Shown here in pieces: positions 1-5,243 of a DNA stretch of 5,765 nucleotides. How positions within the stretch are numbered: position 1 is the stretch's first letter; every line of letters begins with the position of its first letter. Both the position numbers and the translations under genes were made by a program. Below the pieces are notes generated by a model. The model did no database searches, was not told the DNA's origin, and was given only the letters and a program-made list of their open reading frames with translations. The DNA is from Planctomycetota bacterium (lineage in GTDB: Bacteria; Planctomycetota; Phycisphaerae; FEN-1346): the NCBI GenBank assembly GCA_026386995.1, contig JAPLMO010000187.1, positions 1-5,765 on the forward strand, written 5' to 3'.

Positions 1-415
1 GGTGCCGCGTGTGTTCGCGCAGGCGCCGGATGGCCGCCCCGGCCGACCGCTTGGCCGACACGAGGGTCGCCAGACGGGCGACCAGTTCTTCCGGGTCATC
101 GTCCGGGGCCAAGCACGCCAGGACCCCGGCCTGATACAGCGCCAGGCGGTCGGCGACCGTCAGGTTCTCGCCGATGGCGGCCAGGGCGGCGGTTCCGTCG
201 CGGAGGCGCCCCGCCAGCGCGACGGCATCCTCGATCGCACCCGGGCCGGCGGGAGGCACGTCGATTAGCACGGCATCGGGGCTGACGCTGGACGACACGC
301 GGCGGCCGGCCCCCGTCTGCACCTCGACGCACGCCGGGTCGAGGGCTCCGACAGCGCGGCAGCCACGTCGGGGCGGTCTGTCAGGACCAGGAGCGTAAGA
401 GGGGCAGGGGCGCAC
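1..415 (-). CDS. Receiver (REC)-like domain protein, partial, with apparent frameshift
   Basis: The 3' end runs off the left edge. From about position 345 down to 1 the minus strand reads as a response-regulator receiver fold: DAVLIDV resembles the beta-3 strand with its phospho-acceptor Asp, and DPEELVARLATLVSAKR resembles the final helix. This frame is open up to a GTG at 413-415, six bases after the previous stop. However, its first 22 or so codons are rich in Arg, Pro and Cys and have poor third-position GC. In the same stretch (about 400 to 346) another minus frame reads LTLLVLTDRPDVAAALSE, a good REC beta-1/alpha-1. One extra base between 345 and 346 would join the two as ...ALSEALDP... 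The true start may therefore be GTG 450 or ATG 480 in that second frame, overlapping the lipoprotein gene. The usual beta-5 Lys before the last helix appears replaced (LAPDDDPEEL against the common LTKPFDPEEL). Whether this is an assembly error or a decaying gene cannot be decided here. The output partner is unknown. Confidence 0.55.
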   Translation of the reverse strand, partial: MRPCPSYAPGPDRPPRRGCRAVGALDPACVEVQTGAGRRVSSSVSPDAVLIDVPPAGPGAIEDAVALAGRLRDGTAALAAIGENLTVADRLALYQAGVLACLAPDDDPEELVARLATLVSAKRSAGAAIRRLREHTRH

Positions 416-421
416 GGAGCC

Positions 422-913
422 CTATCGGGTGCAGCGCACCCAGAGGACACGGTCGTCAAAGAGGCAAACACTTCGCTCATAACTTCCCCCACCGCTTTTC
501 AGTGCGCGGGCTCGGTACTCCCAAAGGGCCTTCGTGTGGCCGCCGGCCCGTTCAGCGGGTTCGGTGACGGCCCGCTTCTCGTCCGGCAGGCCCCAGGCCA
601 TCTGGACCTGTAGGGGGGTCATGCCTTCTATAGCGTCACAGCGCAGAATGGCTTCCTGTATATCTTTCGGCTGTTCGGCCCACTGCTGATAAACCCCAAT
701 TTCCTGAAGGTACGCCAATTTCAGGCTGGCGGGCCGGTCGGTGGCCTCCAGATAGCGAAAATGGGCCTGTTGGAGGGGGTCCATCAAGTTCATGTAAACG
801 TCGCGGCGGGTCTGTTTCTGACCGAAAAGGGGGCCGGAGCAGCCGCCGAGCGCCGGCAAGGCCGCCAAGATGGCAATTGTCAAGAGGGCCAGTTTGGTTT
901 CGGGTTTTCGCAC
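422..913 (-). CDS. Small lipoprotein with faint BamE/SmpA-like motif
   Basis: The product has 163 residues if translation starts at GTG 911-913. It begins with a lipoprotein signal peptide: basic MRKPETK, a hydrophobic run at about residues 8-22, and lipobox L22-G23-G24-C25. It should be exported and lipid-anchored at Cys25. The frame stays open upstream to an ATG at 1099, but that extension crosses the repeat at 921-1018 and the end of aroA and would bury the signal peptide, so I reject it. Residues 97-110 (GMTPLQVQMAWGLP) followed by an aromatic W131-E-Y and a late FDDRVLWV strand recall the GMT..qV...G.P pattern of BamE/SmpA/OmlA lipoproteins. That resemblance is weak and the function is inferred only. 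The Shine-Dalgarno is poor (GAAAG, partly supplied by the adjacent repeat). The gene follows aroA by 109 bases, mostly repeat, and the receiver gene begins at or before its end, so the last two are probably co-transcribed. Confidence 0.8.
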   Translation of the reverse strand: MRKPETKLALLTIAILAALPALGGCSGPLFGQKQTRRDVYMNLMDPLQQAHFRYLEATDRPASLKLAYLQEIGVYQQWAEQPKDIQEAILRCDAIEGMTPLQVQMAWGLPDEKRAVTEPAERAGGHTKALWEYRARALKSGGGSYERSVCLFDDRVLWVRCTR

Positions 914-920
914 GTCGTTC

Positions 921-1018
921 TTTCGAGCCCCGAACGTAAGTTCGGGATCATACTCTTTCGCGGTAAGGCTTTCGTTCGCGGCATTACATAACCCCGACCT
1001 TACGGTCGGGGCTCGAAA
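921..1018. repeat. Paired stem-loop repeat element, copy 1 (GTAA-loop family)
   Basis: This inverted-repeat element fills the gap between the aroA stop and the lipoprotein start. The outer arms are 921-933 (TTTCGAGCCCCGA) and 1006-1018 (the exact complement), 13 bp. Each end also folds locally. The left hairpin has arms 929-935 and 940-946 around the loop GTAA. The right hairpin has arms 992-999 and 1004-1011 around TTAC, which is GTAA on the minus strand. About 45 bases of less conserved spacer lie between. The same architecture recurs at 4022-4118. It lies 4 bases after the aroA stop and 7 bases before the lipoprotein GTG, so it would be transcribed between the two. It could stabilise or terminate the aroA message, but it has no U-tract. 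Confidence 0.85.
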
Positions 1019-1022
1019 AGCC

Positions 1023-2318
1023 TCACTTGCCGCCGACAAGGCGCTGGAGGTCCTCAAAGAACCCCGGATACGTCTTCGAGACGCATTCCGCCCCGGCAAT
1101 CCGTATGCCGGGCGCCTGGAGGCCCACTATCGCCAAGCCCATCGCCATGCGGTGGTCATTATACGTTGCGACCTCGGCCGGCTGAACGGCCTTGGGCGGA
1201 TGAATCGTCAGGCCGTCAGGCTGCTGCTCCACAACGGCCCCCAGGCGCGTCAGTTCCGTGGCCAGGGCCGACAGCCGGTCCGACTCCTTGACGCGCAGGT
1301 TCGCGACATTCCGTATCCGGGTGGTTCCCCTCGCCAACAGGGCGAGCGGCGCCAGCGTCAGGACCATGTCGGGCATGGCGTTCAGGTCGACCTCGACGCC
1401 CGCCAAGAGCGCTGGAGGCCGTGGCGCGGCCACCGTTACGCCGCGCTCGCTCCAGAAGACCTCGCAGCCCATCGCCCGGAGGACGTCGGCGAAGCGGGCG
1501 TCGCCCTGCGTCGAGTCGCGCGTGAGGCCCTCTATGGTCACCCGCCCCCCGGTGGCCGCCGCGGCCGCCAGAAAGTAACTCGCGCTGGAGGCGTCGGGCT
1601 CGACGGCGTACTGCCGCGCCCGGTAGGCGGCCGGGGCGGGAACCTCGAACCGCGCGTAACCGTCGCGGCCGGCCTCGACCCCGAAGTCCCGCATCACGGC
1701 CAGCGTCATGTCCACGTAGGGCTTGGAGACCAGTTCCCCGTCGATCTCGATAACGACCGGTGCCGTTGCGGCCGGGGCCGCCATCAGCAGGGCCGAGAGG
1801 TACTGGCTCGAGACCGCCCCGGCTACCTGCACCTTGCCGCCCGCCAGGCCCGAAGTCTCCAGGAGGACGGGCGGGCAACCTGTGCCCCACTGGCTCTCGG
1901 CCCGCACGCCGAGGGCCGCCAGGCCGTCCAGCAGGTCCTGGATCGGCCGCTCGCACATGCGCGGAGAGCCGTCCACGCGGTACCGCCCGCGCCCCGTCGC
2001 CACAAGGGCGGTCATGAACCGCGTGGCCGTGCCGGAATCGCCGGTGTTGATTTCCTTCGGGCCATCCGGGATGCGCCCGCCGCAGCCCTCGATGCGCATC
2101 GCGCGGGCGGCCTCGTCGATGGCCACGGCGAGGCCCAGGGTCTGCAAGGCCTCGGCGCAGACGCTGGTGTCGTCCGATAGGCCGACCTCCTGGATGTGAC
2201 TCGTGCCGCCAGCCAGCGCGGCCACGATGAGCGCGCGGTTGGTGATGCTCCGCGACCCCGGCGGCCGTATTGAGCCGCACACCGGGCCAGGCGCAGCAAT
2301 GATCTCTCGCGTGGTCAT
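1023..2318 (-). CDS. aroA: 3-phosphoshikimate 1-carboxyvinyltransferase (EPSP synthase)
   Basis: It transfers the enolpyruvyl group of PEP to shikimate-3-phosphate in the sixth step of the shikimate pathway, in the cytoplasm. At 431 residues it is full length for the family. Recognisable landmarks in order: PGSRSITNRAL at 21-30; GDSGTATR at 93-100; RPIQDLLDGLAALG at 124-137; SSQYLSALLMAAP at 170-182; MPDM with the expected catalytic Asp317; RVKESDRLSALATEL with Glu345; NDHRMAM at 387-393; and CVSKTYPGF with Lys415. The two-domain inside-out barrel is therefore intact. One oddity is Arg23 where most homologues have Lys (PGSKS), the residue equivalent to E. coli Lys22, which contacts substrate. 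The equivalent of E. coli Pro101 is Phe101. ATG 2316-2318 is chosen because MTTREIIAAPG aligns with normal N-termini, although no good Shine-Dalgarno precedes it. It has its own 268-base upstream gap, so it may be transcribed separately from the membrane-protein genes. Confidence 0.97.
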   Translation of the reverse strand: MTTREIIAAPGPVCGSIRPPGSRSITNRALIVAALAGGTSHIQEVGLSDDTSVCAEALQTLGLAVAIDEAARAMRIEGCGGRIPDGPKEINTGDSGTATRFMTALVATGRGRYRVDGSPRMCERPIQDLLDGLAALGVRAESQWGTGCPPVLLETSGLAGGKVQVAGAVSSQYLSALLMAAPAATAPVVIEIDGELVSKPYVDMTLAVMRDFGVEAGRDGYARFEVPAPAAYRARQYAVEPDASSASYFLAAAAATGGRVTIEGLTRDSTQGDARFADVLRAMGCEVFWSERGVTVAAPRPPALLAGVEVDLNAMPDMVLTLAPLALLARGTTRIRNVANLRVKESDRLSALATELTRLGAVVEQQPDGLTIHPPKAVQPAEVATYNDHRMAMGLAIVGLQAPGIRIAGAECVSKTYPGFFEDLQRLVGGK

Positions 2319-2370
2319 GCGAGAACTGTATCGGCAACCGCGGCGGGATGCAACATTTAGCGCGAGATAT

Positions 2371-2396
2371 CGAGCCCCGACCTTAAGGTTGGCACG
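2371..2396. repeat. Degenerate half copy of the GTAA-loop stem-loop repeat
   Basis: CGAGCCCCGACC at 2371-2382 is identical to the arm of the complete elements at 921-1018 and 4022-4118. It continues into an imperfect stem, CCGACC (2377-2382) with GGTTGG (2387-2392), containing one G-T pair and a TTAA loop instead of GTAA. No second hairpin follows. It lies 53 bases upstream of the aroA start. The 7-mer TTTAGCG occurs on both sides, at 2356-2362 and 2399-2405. It is best read as a decayed or solitary unit of the family. Confidence 0.65.
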
Positions 2397-2432
2397 TGTT
2401 TAGCGTGGAGGGGGGGCGGGGGGCGGCAAAGT

Positions 2433-2545
2433 GGGCTGTACCCTTTTCGCGCTTTTGCGAAAAGGGGCCTGTCCCCTTTGCACTGCCGGAAAAGGGGACA
2501 GCCCCCATTTCCATACAGCCGGAAACGGGTGCAGCCCCCTTTTCC
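2433..2545. repeat. Cluster of short G/C-rich palindromic units
   Basis: Four related units occur in the gap between the 107-residue gene and aroA. Three are head-to-tail: 2457-2487, 2488-2520 and 2521 to about 2545, with a period of 31-33 bases. Each begins G-G/C-(A)AAA-GGG and contains an internal palindrome of the type AAAGGGG-N4/5-CCCCTTT. The fourth, 2433-2450, is the same core in reverse orientation (GCGAAAAGGGTACAGCCC on the minus strand). Paired with the next unit it forms a perfect 10-bp hairpin, arms 2441-2450 and 2457-2466. Similar AAAAGGGGACAG-type repeats are, from memory, abundant in some planctomycete genomes and resemble REP sequences. No REP-associated transposase is in the window. 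As the first structure after the 107-residue gene it might also help end that transcript, but no U-tract is seen. Confidence 0.75.
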
Positions 2546-2586
2546 TCGCGGTGCCCAATCGCGATTGAATCGCTCGTCGGAGGTCA

Positions 2587-2910
2587 TCACGGCTTCCAGT
2601 GAACGACCAGCAAGACGATCGAGACGATCCAGAGGTACGTGAGGAGCCGCGCAAAGACGTCGAGGCTCATCCGCGTGTTGCGGTAGTGGAGCCAGTTGCC
2701 GACCAGGTTGGCGAAGGAGGCGCCCGCCACGATCTTGATGCCCATGCCGTGCAGGTATTCGCCGGTCCATGGCGGGACCGTCATATAGAGGAACGCGTGG
2801 AACAGCAGGCCCGCGAGCGGAAGAACAAACATCACGACCGCTAGCGCGTACAGCACCGGCGACTCCTGGTCCTGGACCTCACTCTCGGGCGTCGGCGGCT
2901 CGTCGGGCAC
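2587..2910 (-). CDS. Small multi-pass membrane protein, unknown function
   Basis: I do not recognise the family of this 107-residue protein. An acidic, proline-containing N-terminus (residues 1-18) precedes a long hydrophobic helix at about 20-44, a weaker one at about 58-75 and a third at about 87-104, ending HWKP. It is therefore an integral membrane protein with two or three spans. Aromatic and His residues near the membrane boundaries (H38, H54, H75, H104) could in principle bind heme or metal, but no motif supports that. GTG 2908-2910 is supported as start by a perfect AAGGAG six bases upstream. It lies 21 bases behind the stop of the 353-residue protein and is almost certainly in the same operon, so it may work with that membrane protein. 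Confidence 0.8.
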   Translation of the reverse strand: MPDEPPTPESEVQDQESPVLYALAVVMFVLPLAGLLFHAFLYMTVPPWTGEYLHGMGIKIVAGASFANLVGNWLHYRNTRMSLDVFARLLTYLWIVSIVLLVVHWKP

Positions 2911-2916
2911 CAGCGG

Positions 2917-2922
2917 CTCCTT
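2917..2922 (-). promoter_or_regulatory. Shine-Dalgarno AAGGAG for the 107-residue membrane protein
   Basis: Read on the minus strand, AAGGAG is followed by six bases (CCGCTG) and then GTG at 2908-2910. It lies in the 21-base gap after the stop of the preceding gene. It is one of the two strongest ribosome binding sites in the window and settles a non-ATG start. Confidence 0.8.
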
Positions 2923-2931
2923 GTGTGCGGG

Positions 2932-3993
2932 TCAGGGGTTCTTCGGCGCGGGCGCAGGCGCGGCCGGGGCAACGATCCCTGCCGCGGGGGGTTTTGGCGT
3001 GATGACAGGCGCGGGCGCGGCTGGCGCCGGCGGGGCGACTTCCGGCGGCGCGGGCGCCTCCTCGGCCTTCGGGGCCACTTTTGCGCGGCGGATCTTGTTA
3101 AGGGTGTCGTTCCACTTCTTCTCCTGGCCGTCCTTGAACTTCGGCCAGTCGGCGGCGGGCACCGTAATGATCTTTCCGCTCGAAAGGCCGCTGAGAAGCA
3201 GGACGCGGACCATTCCGTCCTTGTGCGCTTCATACGGCGGGCCGTCGCTGATGATCATCGTCTCAGGCGAGAAGTCGCGGTTGTTCAGGTCCGGCGTCAG
3301 GGAATAGGTCTGCGTCCCCGGCGTGACCGGGTACGCCGGGCACGTCAGGTAATCGGTGCTGCTGAGATAGCCATCCTGAACCAAGGTCGAGAGGTTGGCC
3401 TTGTGGCCGTCCGGAAAGGCCCCGTTGTGCTTCTTGGCGTAGTTGCCCAAGGCGACGGAAATCATCTTAAGGTTCTCTTCGCAGGGCGGTTTCGACAAGC
3501 TCAGCGCCCACCCGATGATGAAGCCCACCAGGAACACCAGGAACAGGCCGCCGCCTGCGGCCAATGCCGCCGTAGCCAGACCTTTGCCGCGCTTCCGGCC
3601 GCGGCTGCGCGAAATGTTGTGATACGCCGGCACGGCGATAATGGTGCCCAGCAGCGACAGCAAGGCCCCCAGCGCCATGCCGACCGCCCACGGCGGGGTC
3701 CAGAGGCCGCTCAGGCCGATGGCCAGCACGGCAACGACCGACAAGCAGACCGTGGTCAGGGCGATGACCGCCAGGATCTCCAGCGGCGGGACGAGTTCGA
3801 CCGACTCGCCATCGACCTTGACGACCGTGGCCCCCGGCCGCGACGGCTCGACCATGCCCCGCGTCGACGTCGCCTCGCCTGTCTTCGGAACGCGGAAGTC
3901 GTAGCCGCACGTCGCGCACCGGCCCGGCCGGCCGGCAAACGATTCATCGACCTCCACCTTTGCATCGCACTTCGGGCAACGGACCCTGATCAT
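2932..3993 (-). CDS. Zinc-ribbon / three-helix membrane protein with DUF1559-like (pseudopilin-like) domain
   Basis: The protein has 353 residues in a mosaic layout. Residues 1-36 form an MJ0042-type zinc ribbon: C6-P-K-C9 and C26-A-T-C29 with a YDFRVP end. Three predicted membrane helices follow at about 71-96, 102-124 and 139-166. Residues 171-270 begin CEENLKMISVALGNYAKKHN-GAFP, close to the C.NNLKQIGLA.HNY...G.FP start of planctomycete DUF1559/pseudopilin-like proteins. They end with H257-KDG followed by a VRVLLLSG strand, which recalls the family's H-X9-DG tail with the DG replaced by SG. A Pro/Ala-rich, Lys-containing tail occupies about 305-353. With a cytoplasmic zinc ribbon and three spans, the pseudopilin-like part should lie outside the cytoplasmic membrane. 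Unlike standard DUF1559 proteins there is no type IV prepilin leader at the N-terminus. ATG 3991-3993 has an AGGTG seven bases upstream. The role is unknown; the gene leads the two-gene unit with the 107-residue protein. Confidence 0.85.
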   Translation of the reverse strand: MIRVRCPKCDAKVEVDESFAGRPGRCATCGYDFRVPKTGEATSTRGMVEPSRPGATVVKVDGESVELVPPLEILAVIALTTVCLSVVAVLAIGLSGLWTPPWAVGMALGALLSLLGTIIAVPAYHNISRSRGRKRGKGLATAALAAGGGLFLVFLVGFIIGWALSLSKPPCEENLKMISVALGNYAKKHNGAFPDGHKANLSTLVQDGYLSSTDYLTCPAYPVTPGTQTYSLTPDLNNRDFSPETMIISDGPPYEAHKDGMVRVLLLSGLSSGKIITVPAADWPKFKDGQEKKWNDTLNKIRRAKVAPKAEEAPAPPEVAPPAPAAPAPVITPKPPAAGIVAPAAPAPAPKNP

Positions 3994-4005
3994 GCCTTAC
4001 ACCTT

Positions 4006-4118
4006 TTTCGAGCCCCCGACCTTTCGAGCCCCGACCGTAAGGTCGGGGTTACGCCCTTGCGTGGCGAGCGTTTCGTCGGCTGACGCAAGTAACCCCGAGC
4101 TTACGCTCGGGGCTCGAA
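4006..4118. repeat. Paired stem-loop repeat element, copy 3, with partial tandem duplicate
   Basis: The complete element is 4022-4118. Outer arms are 4023-4034 and 4107-4118 (12 bp, exact). The left hairpin is CCCCGACC (4029-4036), loop GTAA, GGTCGGGG (4041-4048). The right hairpin is CCCCGAGC (4093-4100), loop TTAC, GCTCGGGG (4105-4112). The inner segments also pair: GGTTAC (4047-4052) plus CTTGCGT (4056-4062) with ACGCAAGTAACC (4083-4094). The whole can therefore form one long cruciform. At 4006-4021 the first 15 bases are duplicated in tandem with one extra C and no second stem half. The duplicate lies 12 bases upstream of the 353-residue gene's ATG and reaches the vicinity of its ribosome binding site. 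It is the best-preserved copy of the three. Confidence 0.87.
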
Positions 4119-4200
4119 CGCCGTCGCGCTCAGCCGGGGCGCTAAAACGCGTGTGCCCCCGCACACTACTAATACGCACAACACCCCCGCAACTTGCAGC

Positions 4201-5229
4201 CTATTCGTTGGCCACCACCGACTCCGCGTAGCCCGAAGCGAACTGAAGCCCCGACCACGCCAGGAGGGCGATGCTGACGAGCGGCAGGCCCAGGAACCGC
4301 GCGAAGTACTTCGCCTGTTCCCAGAAGTCGCCCGTCTCGCCGGCCATCCGCTGAACGTGGGTCGCCACCAGCCGCGTGAAATCGTAGAACACGTTTACCC
4401 GGAACCCCTCGAAGATGTTCTCCCACGGCAGGACGGTGGCGAAGAACAGCAGGAGGAAGAACAGGGCGGCCGTCAGTTGCTTGATGCCCGCCAGCCGCCC
4501 CAGCAACGCGATCTGGAGGTACAGGAACAGCGTCACGCCCAGGAGGAACGAAGACAACACGCCGACGACCCGGAGGGGCTTCAGGATATTTACCGTGATG
4601 TCATAGTAGTGCTGGGCCTTCTGCTGCGGGGTCATCGCGGGCCGTTCGGGCACGGCGGGCGTCTCAGGTCTGGCGACGGCCTCGCCCTTGGTTTCGGCCT
4701 CCTTTGCCGCGGCAGCCGCCGCGTCGCCGGCCTCCTTGACCGTCACGTCCGGCGCGGCCTTCTTCGGCGTCTCGACGGCCCTGGAGGCATCCTTAGCGCC
4801 CGTCGGCGTGGCCGGTATGCCGAAGAACGTCGGCGTTTTGCTCGGCACTTCCGCGGATTCCCTGGCGGGCGACGTCGTTGCGGCTGAGGCCGTGTTCTCG
4901 AAGATCGCCAGCCACGACGTGCCCGCAGGGGCCGCCGGCGACGTGATGGGTGCGACAGGGGCCGTCGGCGCGGCTGGCGCGGCGGGCGCCGCCGCGGGCT
5001 CGGCCGCGGGCTTCGCCTCGACGGGCCTGGCGGCCTCGGTCCTGGGCACGTCGTACAGGCCGATCCATTCCGTCGCGACGAACGCCGCCGCATAGGCCAC
5101 GACGCATACCATTGTTATCCAGAAGAACAGGACGGCATAGAACCTGCACGTCCTCAGCGCCGCCACAAACGGCTGGGCGCTGGGATTCGGCAGTCGGACC
5201 GCCTGGTCGCGCCTCAGTTCCTGTGCCAT
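4201..5229 (-). CDS. Membrane protein with Ala/Pro-rich linker, unknown function
   Basis: I do not recognise this 342-residue protein. A short basic cytoplasmic N-terminus precedes a membrane helix at about 30-53. A long low-complexity stretch rich in Ala, Pro, Glu and Lys follows (about 64-200, with repeated AAP/PAAP and an Ala run at 170-175). Three more helices lie at about 219-243, 250-268 and 311-330, with an amphipathic segment between the last two (FRVNVFYDFTRLVATHVQRM). The first helix would place the linker outside the cytoplasm, where it could span the periplasm or cell wall. Four spans give both ends inside. ATG 5227-5229 is chosen because a strong GGGAGG lies six bases upstream. 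The gene follows hemL by 93 bases. A hairpin and duplicated hemL tail occupy that gap, so co-transcription is uncertain. Several tandem Ala/Pro codons make the linker prone to length change. Confidence 0.83.
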   Translation of the reverse strand: MAQELRRDQAVRLPNPSAQPFVAALRTCRFYAVLFFWITMVCVVAYAAAFVATEWIGLYDVPRTEAARPVEAKPAAEPAAAPAAPAAPTAPVAPITSPAAPAGTSWLAIFENTASAATTSPARESAEVPSKTPTFFGIPATPTGAKDASRAVETPKKAAPDVTVKEAGDAAAAAAKEAETKGEAVARPETPAVPERPAMTPQQKAQHYYDITVNILKPLRVVGVLSSFLLGVTLFLYLQIALLGRLAGIKQLTAALFFLLLFFATVLPWENIFEGFRVNVFYDFTRLVATHVQRMAGETGDFWEQAKYFARFLGLPLVSIALLAWSGLQFASGYAESVVANE

Positions 5230-5235
5230 GATGGG

Positions 5236-5243
5236 CCTCCCTT
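5236..5243 (-). promoter_or_regulatory. Shine-Dalgarno AAGGGAGG for the 342-residue membrane protein
   Basis: On the minus strand AAGGGAGG is followed by CCCATC and then ATG at 5227-5229. The AA of this site also belongs to the TAA of the duplicated hemL tail at 5242-5257. The ribosome binding site would therefore have abutted a hemL stop directly if that copy is the original one. Confidence 0.75.

Noticed and set aside
914..1099. N-terminal extension of the lipoprotein gene to an ATG at 1099
   Set aside because: It overlaps the end of aroA and reads through the palindromic repeat, and it would bury a clear lipoprotein signal peptide that begins at the GTG at 913.
870..2180. Long forward open frame of about 436 codons opposite aroA
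   Set aside because: It is antisense to a fully conserved aroA, has Arg/Gly/His-rich composition typical of a GC-rich shadow, and shows no domain.
1216..2337. Alternative minus-strand frame overlapping aroA
   Set aside because: It is out of frame with aroA, Arg/Gly-rich, with no conserved motif.
2319..2350. Possible aroA promoter (TTGCAT and GATACA on the minus strand)
   Set aside because: The spacing is about 15 bases, the -10 match is only three of six, and the leader would be only a few bases long.
2433..2545. CRISPR-like array
   Set aside because: The units are contiguous palindromes without unique spacers, one is inverted, and there are no cas genes.
2923..4083. Long forward open frame of about 386 codons opposite the zinc-ribbon gene
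   Set aside because: It is an Arg-rich shadow of a real minus-strand gene with clear Cys motifs and membrane helices, and it ends inside the repeat.
4022..4118. tRNA or structured regulatory RNA such as a riboswitch
   Set aside because: The two symmetric inverted hairpins do not fit a cloverleaf or a known riboswitch, and the same unit occurs at unrelated genes, which points to a dispersed repeat.
4119..4200. Possible promoter in the gap upstream of the 353-residue gene
   Set aside because: No -35/-10 pair with acceptable spacing was found; the TTGCGG and TATTAG candidates are too close together.
4153..4887. Forward open frame of about 244 codons opposite the 342-residue membrane protein
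   Set aside because: The Arg/Gln/Glu-rich translation mirrors hydrophobic codons on the other strand; no ribosome binding site or domain is seen.
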